Source: an uncultured Alphaproteobacteria bacterium (GTDB lineage Bacteria; Pseudomonadota; Alphaproteobacteria; HIMB59; GCA-002718135). Taken from it: a DNA stretch of 64,000 bases. Positions 17,758 through 27,213 of the stretch are shown one piece after another; within the stretch, counting starts at the first letter, position 1; every line of letters starts with the position of its first letter. The DNA lies in contig CACNNQ010000001.1 of NCBI GenBank assembly GCA_902621855.1, positions 186,001 to 250,000 of the forward strand. The letters run 5' to 3'. Position numbers and translations under genes: made by a program. The notes under the pieces are model-generated. The model saw only the letters and a program-made list of their open reading frames with translations. It ran no database searches and was not told where the DNA came from.

Positions 17758-19023
17758 ATGACAAAATTTAATGCCTGGAATGTAATTAAAAACGGTTTAA
17801 ATGGTCAGTCTTATTGGACTAGACAATGGCGTGATCCAGAACCAAAAAGTAGTTATGACGTTGTAATAATTGGGGGAGGTTTGCACGGTCTTGCCACAGC
17901 ATATTATTTAGCAAAGAATCATAATATAAAAAATGTAGCTGTCTTAGAAAAAGGCTGGATTGGTGGAGGAAACGCTGGACGTAATACAACTATTGTAAGA
18001 TCAAATTATATGATGCCAGGCAACCACGAATTTTATGAACATTCTTTAAAGTTATGGGAAAATTTAAGTCACGAATTAAATTACAATGTAATGTTTAGCC
18101 AACGAGCTCATGTCTCATTATTTCATAGCCCTGGTGCTAAAGATTCAGTTTCACGGATTTATAATATTATGCGACTCCACGGAACTGATGCAGAACTTTG
18201 GGATTTAAAAACTTTAAAGAAAAAAATTCCCCATTTAAATTATCATAATTCTAGATTTCCAATACTTGGAGCTGCAGTTCAAAAAAGAGCAGGCAATGCA
18301 AGACACGATTCAGTTGCATGGGGTTATGCAAGGGCTGCAGATACATTAGGTGTAGACATTCTGCAAAATTGTGAAGTTACAGGTTTTACAAGAAAGAATG
18401 GAAATATTGAAAGTATTCAAACTTCAAGAGGAATTATAAAAGGAAAGAAAATAGGATTTGCTGTTGCAGGCAATACTTCAGTATTATGGCAAATGGCAGA
18501 ATTAGGCAACCTGCCAATTGAGTCTCATAAACTACAAGCATTTGTATCTGAGGCTGTTAAGCCACTTCTAGATCAGGTTGTTGTTTACGGTGTAGGTGGT
18601 GCACATTTCTATATATCGCAGTCAGATAAAGGAAGTATGGTGTTTGGTGGTGATCTTGACTGGTATAAATCATATGCTCAAAGAGGAAATCTTCCTATGG
18701 TTCAAGATGTTGCCGAAGCGGCCATGGCAATATTTCCTTCACTTGGAAGAATAAGATTACTTCGTCATTGGGCAGGTGTTATGGACATGACAATGGATGG
18801 ATCATTTTTTATTTGTAAAACACCAATATCTAATCTCTATTTAAATGCTGGTTGGAACTATGGGGGTTTTAAAGCAAGTCCAGCATCAGGTTGGTATTTT
18901 GCCGACTTAATTGCAAATGAAAGCCCGCATAACTACGTGCAAAATCATAATTTAGAAAGATTTGAAAAAGGTATCAATATAGATGAACGTGGTGCAGGAC
19001 CTGATCCGAAATTGCATGGTTAA
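17758..19023 (+). CDS. soxB: Sarcosine oxidase beta subunit
   Basis: Beta subunit of heterotetrameric sarcosine oxidase, which demethylates N-methylglycine to glycine, passing the one-carbon unit to tetrahydrofolate. The 421-residue protein has the FAD-binding start VVIIGGGLHGLATAYYLAKN at about residues 36-55 and the block ARHDSVAWGYARAAD near 181, whose His matches the covalent FMN attachment site of known SoxB. A 76-base gap precedes it, the longest break between the Eut-like run and the sox genes, so a promoter could lie there; I see no clear one. SoxD follows with no gap. Confidence 0.95.
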   Translation: MTKFNAWNVIKNGLNGQSYWTRQWRDPEPKSSYDVVIIGGGLHGLATAYYLAKNHNIKNVAVLEKGWIGGGNAGRNTTIVRSNYMMPGNHEFYEHSLKLWENLSHELNYNVMFSQRAHVSLFHSPGAKDSVSRIYNIMRLHGTDAELWDLKTLKKKIPHLNYHNSRFPILGAAVQKRAGNARHDSVAWGYARAADTLGVDILQNCEVTGFTRKNGNIESIQTSRGIIKGKKIGFAVAGNTSVLWQMAELGNLPIESHKLQAFVSEAVKPLLDQVVVYGVGGAHFYISQSDKGSMVFGGDLDWYKSYAQRGNLPMVQDVAEAAMAIFPSLGRIRLLRHWAGVMDMTMDGSFFICKTPISNLYLNAGWNYGGFKASPASGWYFADLIANESPHNYVQNHNLERFEKGINIDERGAGPDPKLHG

Positions 19024-19308
19024 ATGATTAGAATTAATTGTCCTTATTGTGGTGAAAGAGATCATAGTGAATTTAATTATGGTGGAGATGCAACAATTAA
19101 ATATCCATCTTTAAATTCATCTGAGAGAGAATGGACAGAGGCAATATTTTTTAGAAAAAACATCAAAGGCTTTCAACTTGAAACATGGCATCACTCTCAT
19201 GGATGTAGAATGTGGTTAGTGGTTGAACGTTCTACAGTCACACATGAAATAAAAAGCGTTAAACCATGTCATCCAGATTTCCAGAAAGTTGTAGAAAATA
19301 ATAAATGA
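19024..19308 (+). CDS. soxD: Sarcosine oxidase delta subunit
   Basis: The 94-residue delta subunit, which binds a structural zinc ion in the sarcosine oxidase complex. It starts with the zinc-site cysteines CPYCGERDHSEF and has the conserved HHSHGCRMWLVVERSTVTHEI block near residues 58-78. Length and gene order (B-D-A-G) match known operons. Its start follows the soxB stop directly and its stop overlaps soxA in an ATGA arrangement. Confidence 0.95.
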   Translation: MIRINCPYCGERDHSEFNYGGDATIKYPSLNSSEREWTEAIFFRKNIKGFQLETWHHSHGCRMWLVVERSTVTHEIKSVKPCHPDFQKVVENNK

Positions 19309-22262
19309 AAACGAGCAGATTAGATAAATACGGAAAAATTAACAGAGATAAAATTTTATCTTTTAGTTGGGATAAAAAAAAATACAAAGGTTTTGAAGGT
19401 GATACACTAGCATCAGCATTACTAGCAAATAATATAGGTATAGTTGGAAGAAGTTTTAAATATCATAGACCAAGAGGAATATTTTCTAGTGGAGTTGAGG
19501 AATCTGGTGCCTTAGTTACCATTGGCTCAAAGGATAAAAGAGATCCAAATGTAAGAGCAACAACACAAGAATTATATGATGGCTTGGAAGCACGTGGTCA
19601 AAATGCATTTCCAAATGTAAATTTTGATCTAGCTGGAATAAATAATTACTTAGGTGGGTTTTTTGCAGCTGGTTTTTATTATAAAACTTTTATGGGAATA
19701 CCTCCACTTGAATGGGGTAGAGGAACAGCCATATGGATGTTTTTTGAAAAGTTTATTAGAAAAGCTGCGGGAATGGGAAGTGCTTCTGGGTTACCTGATC
19801 CAGATACTTATGAGCATGCTCATGATTTTTGTGATTTAATTGTTGTAGGATCTGGACCTGCTGGTGTTGCAGCTGCAATAGAGGCAGCAGAAAAAAAATT
19901 AGATGTTATTTTAGTTGAGCAAGATAGTCTTATTGGAGGAAATCAACTTGCAGAAAATGATTTTGATAACTCACAAATTAAAAATCAACTTGAAAATCTA
20001 GGCATAAAAATAATGACTAGAACTACTGCATTCGGATTATATGATAATTGTGTTGTTGGTTTATTAGAGAGAGTAACAGACCATATATCAGCACCAAATG
20101 TAAACATTCCACGCCAAAGATTTTGGACCATTAGAGCAAAGCATATAATTGTTGGTGCTGGAGCAATTGAAAGACACATTGCATTTAATAATAATGATAT
20201 TCCTGGTGTAATGACCGTAAATGCATCAAAGCATTATTTGAATAGATATGGTGTACTCACCGGAAAAAGAATTGTGATAGCTACAAATAATGATTCTGTT
20301 TATGAAACAGCACATCAATTATCAGAAGCTGGGGCCAATGTAACTGTTCTTGATTCACGAACTAATTTTGAAATTGAGACAAATAAAAGTTTTGAAATTA
20401 GAAAAGGGTATGTACCTTATAATATTAATGGTTCAAAAAAAATTGATAGTTTAGATATATCAAAAAGTGAAACTATTAATAAATCTGAAACTATAAATTG
20501 TGATCAGGTTCTATTATCAGGTGGCTGGTCACCTGCTGTACATTTGTTATCTCACAGAGGCGTAAAGCCTAAATGGGATTATAACAATGCTTGTTTTTTA
20601 CCAAGTGACACAAAAGAAAATATTACAATGGTAGGTTCTTCTAGAGGTTTATGGAATAAAAATGATTGTATTGCTTCTGGGATAGCAGGAACTACTGATG
20701 CGTTGAACCGTTTAGGTATTTCTAAAACAAATTATTTTTTCCCAAAACCTGGTGGATGGAAAAATCCCATACAACCACTTTATGAAGTAAAATATAAAAA
20801 ATCTAGATCAAAAAGTTTTGTAGATTATCAACATGATGTAACAACAGATGACGTAAGACTCGCACATCGTGAAGGTTTCATTTCGGTAGAGCATCTTAAA
20901 AGATACACAACTTTAGGTATGGCAAACGATCAAGGAAAAATGGGAAATATCATTGGATTGTCTTTAATGGCTGAACTTTTAAATAAAGAAATTCCAGAAG
21001 TTGGAACTACTGTTTTTAGACCTCCTTATACTCCTGTATCTATAGGCGCCTTAAGCGGAAGAAATGTTGGAAAACATTTTAGGCCATTAAGAGTAACGCC
21101 AATGCATCAATGGAATATTGATCATGGTGCAAAAATGATTGAAGTTGGACTGTATCAAAGACCTTGGTATTATCCCAAAGAAAATGAAACTTTAATCGAC
21201 TCTTATATAAGAGAAGCATCAACAGTAAGAAAAACAGTTGGAATTTGTGACGTTACATCATTAGGCAAAATAGCTATTCAAGGACCAGACTCTACCGAAT
21301 TTTTAAATAGAATTTATTCGAATGGTTTTTCAAAACTACAAGTTGGAAAAGCTAGATACGGTATCATGTTGCGTGATGATGGTATTGTAATGGATGATGG
21401 CACATCTTGGAGATTAGCAGAAAATGAATATTTTATGACGACTTCTACAGGTGAAGCTGCAAAAGTGATGTCATGGTTAGAAGAATTACTTCAAACTAGA
21501 TGGACAGATCTTAATGTTAATGTGACTAGTGTTTCTGAACAATGGGCAGGCATATCAGTTGCAGGACCTAAATCTAGAGAAGTTCTTAATAATTGTGTCG
21601 ATGATTCTTTGGTTGTAACTAATAATAACTTACCTTTTATGGGTGTTACTTCAACATTTCTTAAAGGTAATATTCCTTGTAGAATTGCAAGAATCAGTTT
21701 TTCAGGTGAATTAGCTTTTGAAGTTTATGTCAAATCAGATTTTGCTAATACAATGATGGACCTACTTTGGGCAAATGCAAAAAAATATGATGGATGTTTA
21801 TATGGATTAGAAGCTTTAGGCGCACTTAGAGTAGAAAAAGGTCATGTAACAGCCGCTGAGCTTGATGGAAGGGTAACAATTGATGATGCAGGTTTAAGCA
21901 AAATGGCTTCTACAAAAAAATCATATATTGGAAGCGCAATGAGAAAACGAGGAGTATTAAAAAATAATGATCGAGAAATTCTAGTAGGTTTCTTTCCTAC
22001 AAACTTAAAGGAAACTTTTAATGCTGGAACTATTGTTTGTGAAAAAAATAATATTAAAGGACAGGGTATCGGAAGAATTACTTCAGTTACTTATTCTCCT
22101 GAACTAGGACATTGGATTGGATTAGGTTTTGTCAAGGGTGGTTTAGATAAATGGAAAGATACCAATTTAGTTGGGGCAGATCCTGTAAGAAATAAACAAA
22201 TGAATTTAAAAGTTGTTTCACCACATATGATTGATCCTAAAGGAGAGCGAATGTATGCATAG
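19305..22262 (+). CDS. soxA: Sarcosine oxidase alpha subunit
   Basis: A 985-residue alpha subunit. The N-terminal 100 residues form a ferredoxin-like small domain (GFEGDTLASALLANN, SFKYHRPRGIFSSGVEE). An NAD/FAD domain follows with VVGSGPAGVAAAIEAAEKK near residue 180 and the second nucleotide segment TGKRIVIATNNDSVYE near 321. The C-terminal 380 residues form an aminomethyltransferase (GcvT-like) folate domain with RLAENEYFMTTSTG, WAGISVAGPKSREVL and YGLEALGALRVEKGH. This domain collects the methyl-derived carbon onto tetrahydrofolate. No folate genes (glyA, purU, folD) adjoin the operon here, unlike many soxBDAG loci. Confidence 0.95.
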   Translation: MKTSRLDKYGKINRDKILSFSWDKKKYKGFEGDTLASALLANNIGIVGRSFKYHRPRGIFSSGVEESGALVTIGSKDKRDPNVRATTQELYDGLEARGQNAFPNVNFDLAGINNYLGGFFAAGFYYKTFMGIPPLEWGRGTAIWMFFEKFIRKAAGMGSASGLPDPDTYEHAHDFCDLIVVGSGPAGVAAAIEAAEKKLDVILVEQDSLIGGNQLAENDFDNSQIKNQLENLGIKIMTRTTAFGLYDNCVVGLLERVTDHISAPNVNIPRQRFWTIRAKHIIVGAGAIERHIAFNNNDIPGVMTVNASKHYLNRYGVLTGKRIVIATNNDSVYETAHQLSEAGANVTVLDSRTNFEIETNKSFEIRKGYVPYNINGSKKIDSLDISKSETINKSETINCDQVLLSGGWSPAVHLLSHRGVKPKWDYNNACFLPSDTKENITMVGSSRGLWNKNDCIASGIAGTTDALNRLGISKTNYFFPKPGGWKNPIQPLYEVKYKKSRSKSFVDYQHDVTTDDVRLAHREGFISVEHLKRYTTLGMANDQGKMGNIIGLSLMAELLNKEIPEVGTTVFRPPYTPVSIGALSGRNVGKHFRPLRVTPMHQWNIDHGAKMIEVGLYQRPWYYPKENETLIDSYIREASTVRKTVGICDVTSLGKIAIQGPDSTEFLNRIYSNGFSKLQVGKARYGIMLRDDGIVMDDGTSWRLAENEYFMTTSTGEAAKVMSWLEELLQTRWTDLNVNVTSVSEQWAGISVAGPKSREVLNNCVDDSLVVTNNNLPFMGVTSTFLKGNIPCRIARISFSGELAFEVYVKSDFANTMMDLLWANAKKYDGCLYGLEALGALRVEKGHVTAAELDGRVTIDDAGLSKMASTKKSYIGSAMRKRGVLKNNDREILVGFFPTNLKETFNAGTIVCEKNNIKGQGIGRITSVTYSPELGHWIGLGFVKGGLDKWKDTNLVGADPVRNKQMNLKVVSPHMIDPKGERMYA

Positions 22263-22818
22263 ACATTCTGCACTAGAAACAATTTATAAGGTTGGAAAAT
22301 ATTCATCAAGTGAGAAACAATCCCTAACATTTAAAGAATTAAAAAGTTTAGAAATTTTGCAAATTGCTTGTTGGCCTGACAAAATTGATGAAATGAATAA
22401 TTTTTTATCAAAAGAACTAAAAATTAAAAATATTCCTAGTTTTAATAAAGGGATAATTTTTGAAAATAAATCATTATGGAGAATGGAACCTTTGAAATGG
22501 TGGCTATTTAATAAAGAAATTGAAATAAGTGAGCAAATCGCAACAATTTTAGACATGTCTCATGCTTTCACTGGTATTGAAATTACAGGAGATAATTCAT
22601 CATTATTTTTAAATAGACATCTTCCAATTGATTTAAGAGCAAGGAATTTTCCAGATTTATCTTCTGCTAGCACAGCTATTCATCATGTAAGTGTTAAGCT
22701 ATTTAAAATAACTTCCAATAGCTACTGTCTATATATACCAAGAGGTTTTGCTTTATCAATTTGGGAGATCCTTCTTGAAACAGCGGATCAGTTTGGATAC
22801 GAAGTATTAGAGAGATAG
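22255..22818 (+). CDS. soxG: Sarcosine oxidase gamma subunit
   Basis: The gamma subunit of sarcosine oxidase, about 187 residues. I place the start at ATG 22255 (protein MHRHSALE...), which overlaps the soxA stop by eight bases and lies behind the purine-rich AAAGGAGAGCGA; the frame is also open for eight residues upstream, but those lie inside soxA and are unlike the family. The weakly conserved sequence fits SoxG by length, by ATILDMSHAFTGIEITG near residue 97 and LNRHLPIDLRARNFP near 119, and by its place at the end of soxBDAG. Confidence 0.9.
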   Translation: MHRHSALETIYKVGKYSSSEKQSLTFKELKSLEILQIACWPDKIDEMNNFLSKELKIKNIPSFNKGIIFENKSLWRMEPLKWWLFNKEIEISEQIATILDMSHAFTGIEITGDNSSLFLNRHLPIDLRARNFPDLSSASTAIHHVSVKLFKITSNSYCLYIPRGFALSIWEILLETADQFGYEVLER

Positions 22819-22854
22819 ATAGATTATCTTAGAGTAATGGAAACTGGTCATAAA

Positions 22855-22874
22855 CTAATTACTAATGTAATTAG
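22855..22874. terminator. Inverted repeat between convergent genes, possible weak terminator
   Basis: A perfect eight-base inverted repeat, CTAATTAC and GTAATTAG around loop TAAT, lies in the 74-base gap between the soxG stop and the convergent DUF3726 gene. The stem is AT-rich and no T-tract follows on either strand, so terminator function is weak inference; it could be chance in AT-rich DNA. Confidence 0.35.
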
Positions 22875-22892
22875 CGATTTGCATATAGTAAA

Positions 22893-23573
22893 TTAATCAT
22901 TTGCATCACCACCTCCGGCACCTTTTGCCCTAGATTCCTCTGACTCAGGAACAAAAGTTCTAAAAGCTATTTTAGATATTTGATCCCAAGATTTTTTATC
23001 AGGATTAATACCCTTAGAGAGCATATTATTTATGTTTGATGATGAAATATTAATATCTAATTTTTGTTCATTAAAAATTTTCTTTGTGAGTAAAAGATCA
23101 AAATTTCTTTGATAATTTGTAGAGATAATTTCTCTATTAACCCTAATATTTTCATTTGTTATTTGTACATCAATTTTTTGATCTAACAAAAACTGTGAAT
23201 AGATATTTTTTTTGGCATACTTATAAAGCAAAGGTATTAGGAATATGGGGTCACTACAATTTTTAAAAGTTAATTTAAAATCATCCCTTTTATCTATTTT
23301 TGATACTAAATAATCAATCAATCCCGGGCCTATCACCAAAAAAGATTTATTTTCACAATCAAACTCATCATTTATCTTTGACGGATCTATACTGGCATTG
23401 AAAGTGTTATCTAATTCTTCAATTTTTAATTTTAATAATTTGATCCCATCCAAACCAAATATTTCAAGCCATGTTGTAATAAATGCAGCATCCTCATCTG
23501 ATCCATAAGTGAATCCTAATCCTGAAAAAGCTCGTTGTGTATTAGTGTAGACTTCATAGTAAGAATAACTCAC
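22893..23573 (-). CDS. DUF3726-like protein of unknown function
   Basis: A protein of about 226 residues that I recognise as DUF3726-like: an N-terminal segment with the pattern TNTQRAFSGLGFTYGSDEDAAF (near residues 9-30) and the C-terminal tail FVPESEESRAKGAGGGDAND. No signal peptide or membrane segment is visible. I place the start at GTG 23573 (reading SYSYYEV), five bases after the upstream gene; the longer reading from ATG 23609 would lie inside the end of that gene and adds residues unlike the family. It forms a two-gene unit with the 554-residue gene, close to sarcosine oxidase. The function is unknown. Confidence 0.7.
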   Translation of the reverse strand: MSYSYYEVYTNTQRAFSGLGFTYGSDEDAAFITTWLEIFGLDGIKLLKLKIEELDNTFNASIDPSKINDEFDCENKSFLVIGPGLIDYLVSKIDKRDDFKLTFKNCSDPIFLIPLLYKYAKKNIYSQFLLDQKIDVQITNENIRVNREIISTNYQRNFDLLLTKKIFNEQKLDINISSSNINNMLSKGINPDKKSWDQISKIAFRTFVPESEESRAKGAGGGDAND

Positions 23574-23578
23574 AGATA

Positions 23579-25243
23579 TTAATATGTACTCATTGTTGCA
23601 AAACCCCATTCATCAACATTTTTATTATTCAGATCTGATAAATAAGGGGCTCCAGAAAAAAAACTTACTCTTAACCATCTATCTGACTTAGGATCATAAC
23701 GATTAGCTCCAAAAAAAGATAACTTAAATCTTAACATATCAATTGGCATTGTTTTTTTATCAAGAACATTATCTTGAACTTCTGAAAAAGGATAATTTTT
23801 TAAAGATTGAATTCTCTTAACAATTCCTCTGTATTCTGGATGCATTAACAAAAATTCACAAATTAATTGATTTGCATCTACATTTTTAATTTGCTTAAAT
23901 AAATCATTAACCATTTTTGCAATTCCTAGATTTTGCTCCAATTCACTTCCTTGTTCATTATATCTTTCACCTAATCTAGGTTCTAACTTAGCTGCTGAAA
24001 CATACCAAAATAAATAATTGCTATCTTTATTATTAAAATCAATATTTTTTATCCAAGAATATTTATCATTGATTATTTTTTTCAAATCTCCAATAGATTG
24101 ATTTCCATCAATATCCATTATCTCCTCATCTGCCATATCTTCTGCTAACTCTTCTGATATTTGAGGATATAATTCAATTAGTTGTACTCTTGCAATTTCC
24201 TTAGTATCATTATTAAAATTTGAATCACAATAATCTAATATATCTAACCATTTAAATTTTTGAGAAAGATCTAGGTCATTAATGTAGGAAATATATTTTT
24301 TTAAATCTTCAGTAGTTAATTTATTTTTATTAATTTGGAATTCATCACTTGTGTTAACTTCTTCAAGATAATTTAGAGCTTTATTCAAAAGGTTTTTATA
24401 TTTTTCGAAAACTATATTATCTAACTCAATTTGAGAAATTTCTTCTAATGTCTTTGTGTACTGTTTCATCCACTTATTAATCAACTTTGGATGTTTAATG
24501 ATAAAAGGTGCCATACCTAAACCTGTTGAATTACCAATACCTAAATGTTGTTTAATTTTTCTATCTAACTTTACTGCTTTTTTTGGGTTTATTTGCCTTG
24601 CAACATGTTCAACTAATTCAATACTGAATTCTCTAATTAAATAAACTGATAACATCTCTGCTCTAAAGGGCTGATTGAAAACAGTTGTATTTTTTGTATT
24701 AGTAAAATCTGATAATCCAAATTTACCACTACCATAAACAGCAGTAGTTCTTAACAAATAGCCAACTTTATTTATTTCGTAAATATCTGGCTGATTACCA
24801 TTTGAAAGACAATCGACAACATACTGAAACAATCTTACACTTTTATTTGCCCTGCTAAGAATTAACTCATTTGGAGAATTACGACCTGATTCTTGAAGAG
24901 GAATTGTTTTTTTTAATCTATTTAGATCTTGATCAGATAATTTACCTACATGTAACGTATAGGCTGTATCCCATTTACTTGCGATAACTCTATCACTTCT
25001 ATCTTTATCATCTAGAAAAGCAGAGAAACATACAAGTGAATAAATTTGTTTATTAATAACAATTTCATAAACAACCGTACCATAACCATCTTTATCCAAA
25101 TCAAATTTTGACTTATTTATTACCCAGTTATCGTTTAGTAATCTTCTTAACATACTTCTAGAAAAACTAAGACGAGAGGGATAGCGTGAACCCATTCTTG
25201 ATAGTTTCATGTAGTTATCGTTTTCTCTTACTTTTTGTAACAT
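23579..25243 (-). CDS. Conserved protein of unknown function, 554 aa
   Basis: A soluble, mostly helical 554-residue protein without signal peptide, membrane segment or known catalytic motif that I can name. Striking blocks that look conserved are FDLDKDGYGTVVYEI near residue 47, LSRANKSVRLFQYVVDCL near 128, VGYLLRTTAVYGSGKFGLSD near 160, HLGIGNSTGLGMAPFIIKHP near 234 and ANRYDPKSDRWLRVSFFSGAP near 514. I have an impression of alphaproteobacterial relatives with the same blocks but no functional name. The start could also be Met-12 (MKLSRMGS). It is followed five bases later by the DUF3726-like gene, so the two probably act together. Confidence 0.65.
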   Translation of the reverse strand: MLQKVRENDNYMKLSRMGSRYPSRLSFSRSMLRRLLNDNWVINKSKFDLDKDGYGTVVYEIVINKQIYSLVCFSAFLDDKDRSDRVIASKWDTAYTLHVGKLSDQDLNRLKKTIPLQESGRNSPNELILSRANKSVRLFQYVVDCLSNGNQPDIYEINKVGYLLRTTAVYGSGKFGLSDFTNTKNTTVFNQPFRAEMLSVYLIREFSIELVEHVARQINPKKAVKLDRKIKQHLGIGNSTGLGMAPFIIKHPKLINKWMKQYTKTLEEISQIELDNIVFEKYKNLLNKALNYLEEVNTSDEFQINKNKLTTEDLKKYISYINDLDLSQKFKWLDILDYCDSNFNNDTKEIARVQLIELYPQISEELAEDMADEEIMDIDGNQSIGDLKKIINDKYSWIKNIDFNNKDSNYLFWYVSAAKLEPRLGERYNEQGSELEQNLGIAKMVNDLFKQIKNVDANQLICEFLLMHPEYRGIVKRIQSLKNYPFSEVQDNVLDKKTMPIDMLRFKLSFFGANRYDPKSDRWLRVSFFSGAPYLSDLNNKNVDEWGFATMSTY

Positions 25244-25297
25244 TTATTAAATATTTATAGTTAATTTTGGTTTTTTCATTAATAGAAGTATTAATCT

Positions 25298-26284
25298 ATG
25301 TCAAAAATAAGTGAAGATATACTTCTAATTGATGGATTGGAATATTGTAACTGGAATAGGGAATTATTTGAAAATGCCCACCAAGCTGGATTAAATGCAA
25401 TTCATGCGACATTAGTGTATTGGGAAAATACTGAAGAGTCTTTTGAAAAAATAAATTATTGGCACCGTCTTTTTAAAGAGCATCATGATATTATTGCTCA
25501 CGCAAAAACTACCGAAGATATTTTGCATGCTAAAAAAAATAATAAAGTTGCAATTATTTTTGGTTTTCAAAATTCTGCTCCTATTGCGAATGATATATTT
25601 TTAATTGAAAAATTTTTTGAAGCAGGTGTGAGATTTATGCAACTCACCTATAATAATCAAACCCCACTTGCTGGAGGATGTTTTGAACCTAAAGACTCAG
25701 GTGTTTCACGATTTGGAAAAGCTGTTATTGAAGAAATGAATAGACTTGGCATGATTGTAGATTTAAGTCATGCAGGAAAAAAAACTTGTTTAGATACTAT
25801 TGAGATTTCGAATAAACCAGTTGCAATATCTCACGCTAATCCATCTTTTTTTCATAAATCAATTAGAAATATAGATACCGATGTACTAAAAAAGCTTGCA
25901 AGTAAAAATGGTTTTATTGGATTAAGCCTTTATCCTTATCACTTAAAAGATCATAGTAAATGTGAGCCTGAAGATTTTTGTGAAATGATAAAAAAATTAA
26001 TCAACATTATTGGAGAAGACAATATTGGCATTGGTTCAGACTTGTGTCTTAACTGGCCTGACGAAATAGTAATGTGGATGAGAAATGGCAAATGGACAAA
26101 AAAAATTGATTATGGGGAATCAAAAGATAAAAATCCAAAATGGCCAGAGCTTCCAAGTTGGTTTAAACAACCGAGTGATTTAAAAAATTTATTTTATATT
26201 TTGCAAAAAAATTCAATTAATGAAAAAACTGTTTATAAAATTCTAGGACATAACTGGTTGGAATTTATGAAGTTACATTTTTAA
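25298..26284 (+). CDS. M19 dipeptidase-family protein with altered metal site
   Basis: A 328-residue protein of the M19 (renal/membrane dipeptidase) family. Family blocks include FFEAGVRFMQLTYNN near residue 108, GMIVDLSHAGKKT near 151 and AISHANPSFF near 173, keeping the two histidines of one zinc site. The other zinc ligands are changed: the usual DGHND reads DGLEY near residue 13, and the bridging glutamate position reads GFQNS near 91. It may therefore hold one metal or none and act on something other than ordinary dipeptides. No signal peptide is seen, so it is cytoplasmic. It is divergent from the DUF3726 pair, 54 bases away. Confidence 0.78.
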   Translation: MSKISEDILLIDGLEYCNWNRELFENAHQAGLNAIHATLVYWENTEESFEKINYWHRLFKEHHDIIAHAKTTEDILHAKKNNKVAIIFGFQNSAPIANDIFLIEKFFEAGVRFMQLTYNNQTPLAGGCFEPKDSGVSRFGKAVIEEMNRLGMIVDLSHAGKKTCLDTIEISNKPVAISHANPSFFHKSIRNIDTDVLKKLASKNGFIGLSLYPYHLKDHSKCEPEDFCEMIKKLINIIGEDNIGIGSDLCLNWPDEIVMWMRNGKWTKKIDYGESKDKNPKWPELPSWFKQPSDLKNLFYILQKNSINEKTVYKILGHNWLEFMKLHF

Positions 26285-27143
26285 TTTTATTGTTAATAAT
26301 AGAAGCTAACAAAAGACTTATAATAACGACTAAAGCACCAATAATTTGATACAATTCAAGTTCTTCACTTAATAGATAATATGCTCCTAGCACTCCCACA
26401 ACAGGCTCTAAGTATAAAAATAATGCTGTATTAGATTGACCAATTTTTGGAATAGCAAAAAATTGACTTAAAAGTGCAATACTATAACTTATAGAAGGTA
26501 ACAGTATCAGAATGAATATATTTAGTTTTACGAAAACTGTTAAAGAAAAAAATAAGCTTAAAATCATATAAAAAAAAATACAATTAATAAAATTTACAAA
26601 AATGTTTATTTGTATTGGAGAAATTTGTTTTTTAGATATTTTTTGATTTGTAATTATCATTGTTGCAGAACCTAATGATGCAATAAATGCACATATAATA
26701 CCTAATATATTAGGAATATTTAGTGATGGACCTAAAACAAAAATTAAACCTATAAATGTTGTTAAAAAAAGTAGTTTAATTACTAATTTAATTTTTTCTT
26801 TATCAAAAAATATTGAGAATAATAAAACATAAATTGGATATAAGCAGAAAATTAATACTGCTAAGCTTACATCTATTAAGGTAAAAGAAATAAGCAAACC
26901 GGATGTAAGTAATATTGAGCCAATTGAAATAATGATAAAATTTTTAAAATTATTGTAATAATTTTTAATTAGGTTTTTTTGAAAAGGTAAAAGGGGTAAA
27001 ACTATTAAAGATGCTATTATAAATCGAAAAAAAATTGCTTGTTCTACAGTTGCTCCAGCATTATAGGCAAATTTTGTCATTGGACCTATTATTCCAAAAA
27101 AAATACCTGCTGCTAAAGCTAATAAAACGCCAAAAAAGTACAT
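26265..27143 (-). CDS. EamA/DMT-family transporter
   Basis: A 292-residue inner-membrane protein with about ten hydrophobic segments in two homologous halves, as in the EamA family of drug/metabolite transporters. The start GVLLALAAGIFFGIIGPMTKFAYN and the second-half block IGQSNTALFLYLEPVVGVLGAYYLLSEELELYQIIGALVVIISL are typical. Members usually export amino acids, purines or other metabolites; the substrate is not visible. Its 3' end overlaps the convergent M19 gene by 20 bases, and it is divergent from the ABC ATPase gene with 70 bases between. Confidence 0.85.
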   Translation of the reverse strand: MYFFGVLLALAAGIFFGIIGPMTKFAYNAGATVEQAIFFRFIIASLIVLPLLPFQKNLIKNYYNNFKNFIIISIGSILLTSGLLISFTLIDVSLAVLIFCLYPIYVLLFSIFFDKEKIKLVIKLLFLTTFIGLIFVLGPSLNIPNILGIICAFIASLGSATMIITNQKISKKQISPIQINIFVNFINCIFFYMILSLFFSLTVFVKLNIFILILLPSISYSIALLSQFFAIPKIGQSNTALFLYLEPVVGVLGAYYLLSEELELYQIIGALVVIISLLLASIINNKIKNVTS

Positions 27144-27213
27144 ATTATATTAAATTAGCTTTTGACTATTTGTTTTTGGACCTTTATTCAAGTCTCTTTA
27201 CAAATACTAAGTT

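Noticed and set aside
23574-23609. Longer N-terminus (ATG 23609) for the DUF3726-like gene.
   Set aside because: It would overlap the upstream gene by 31 bases and adds residues unlike the family; GTG 23573 follows that gene by five bases.
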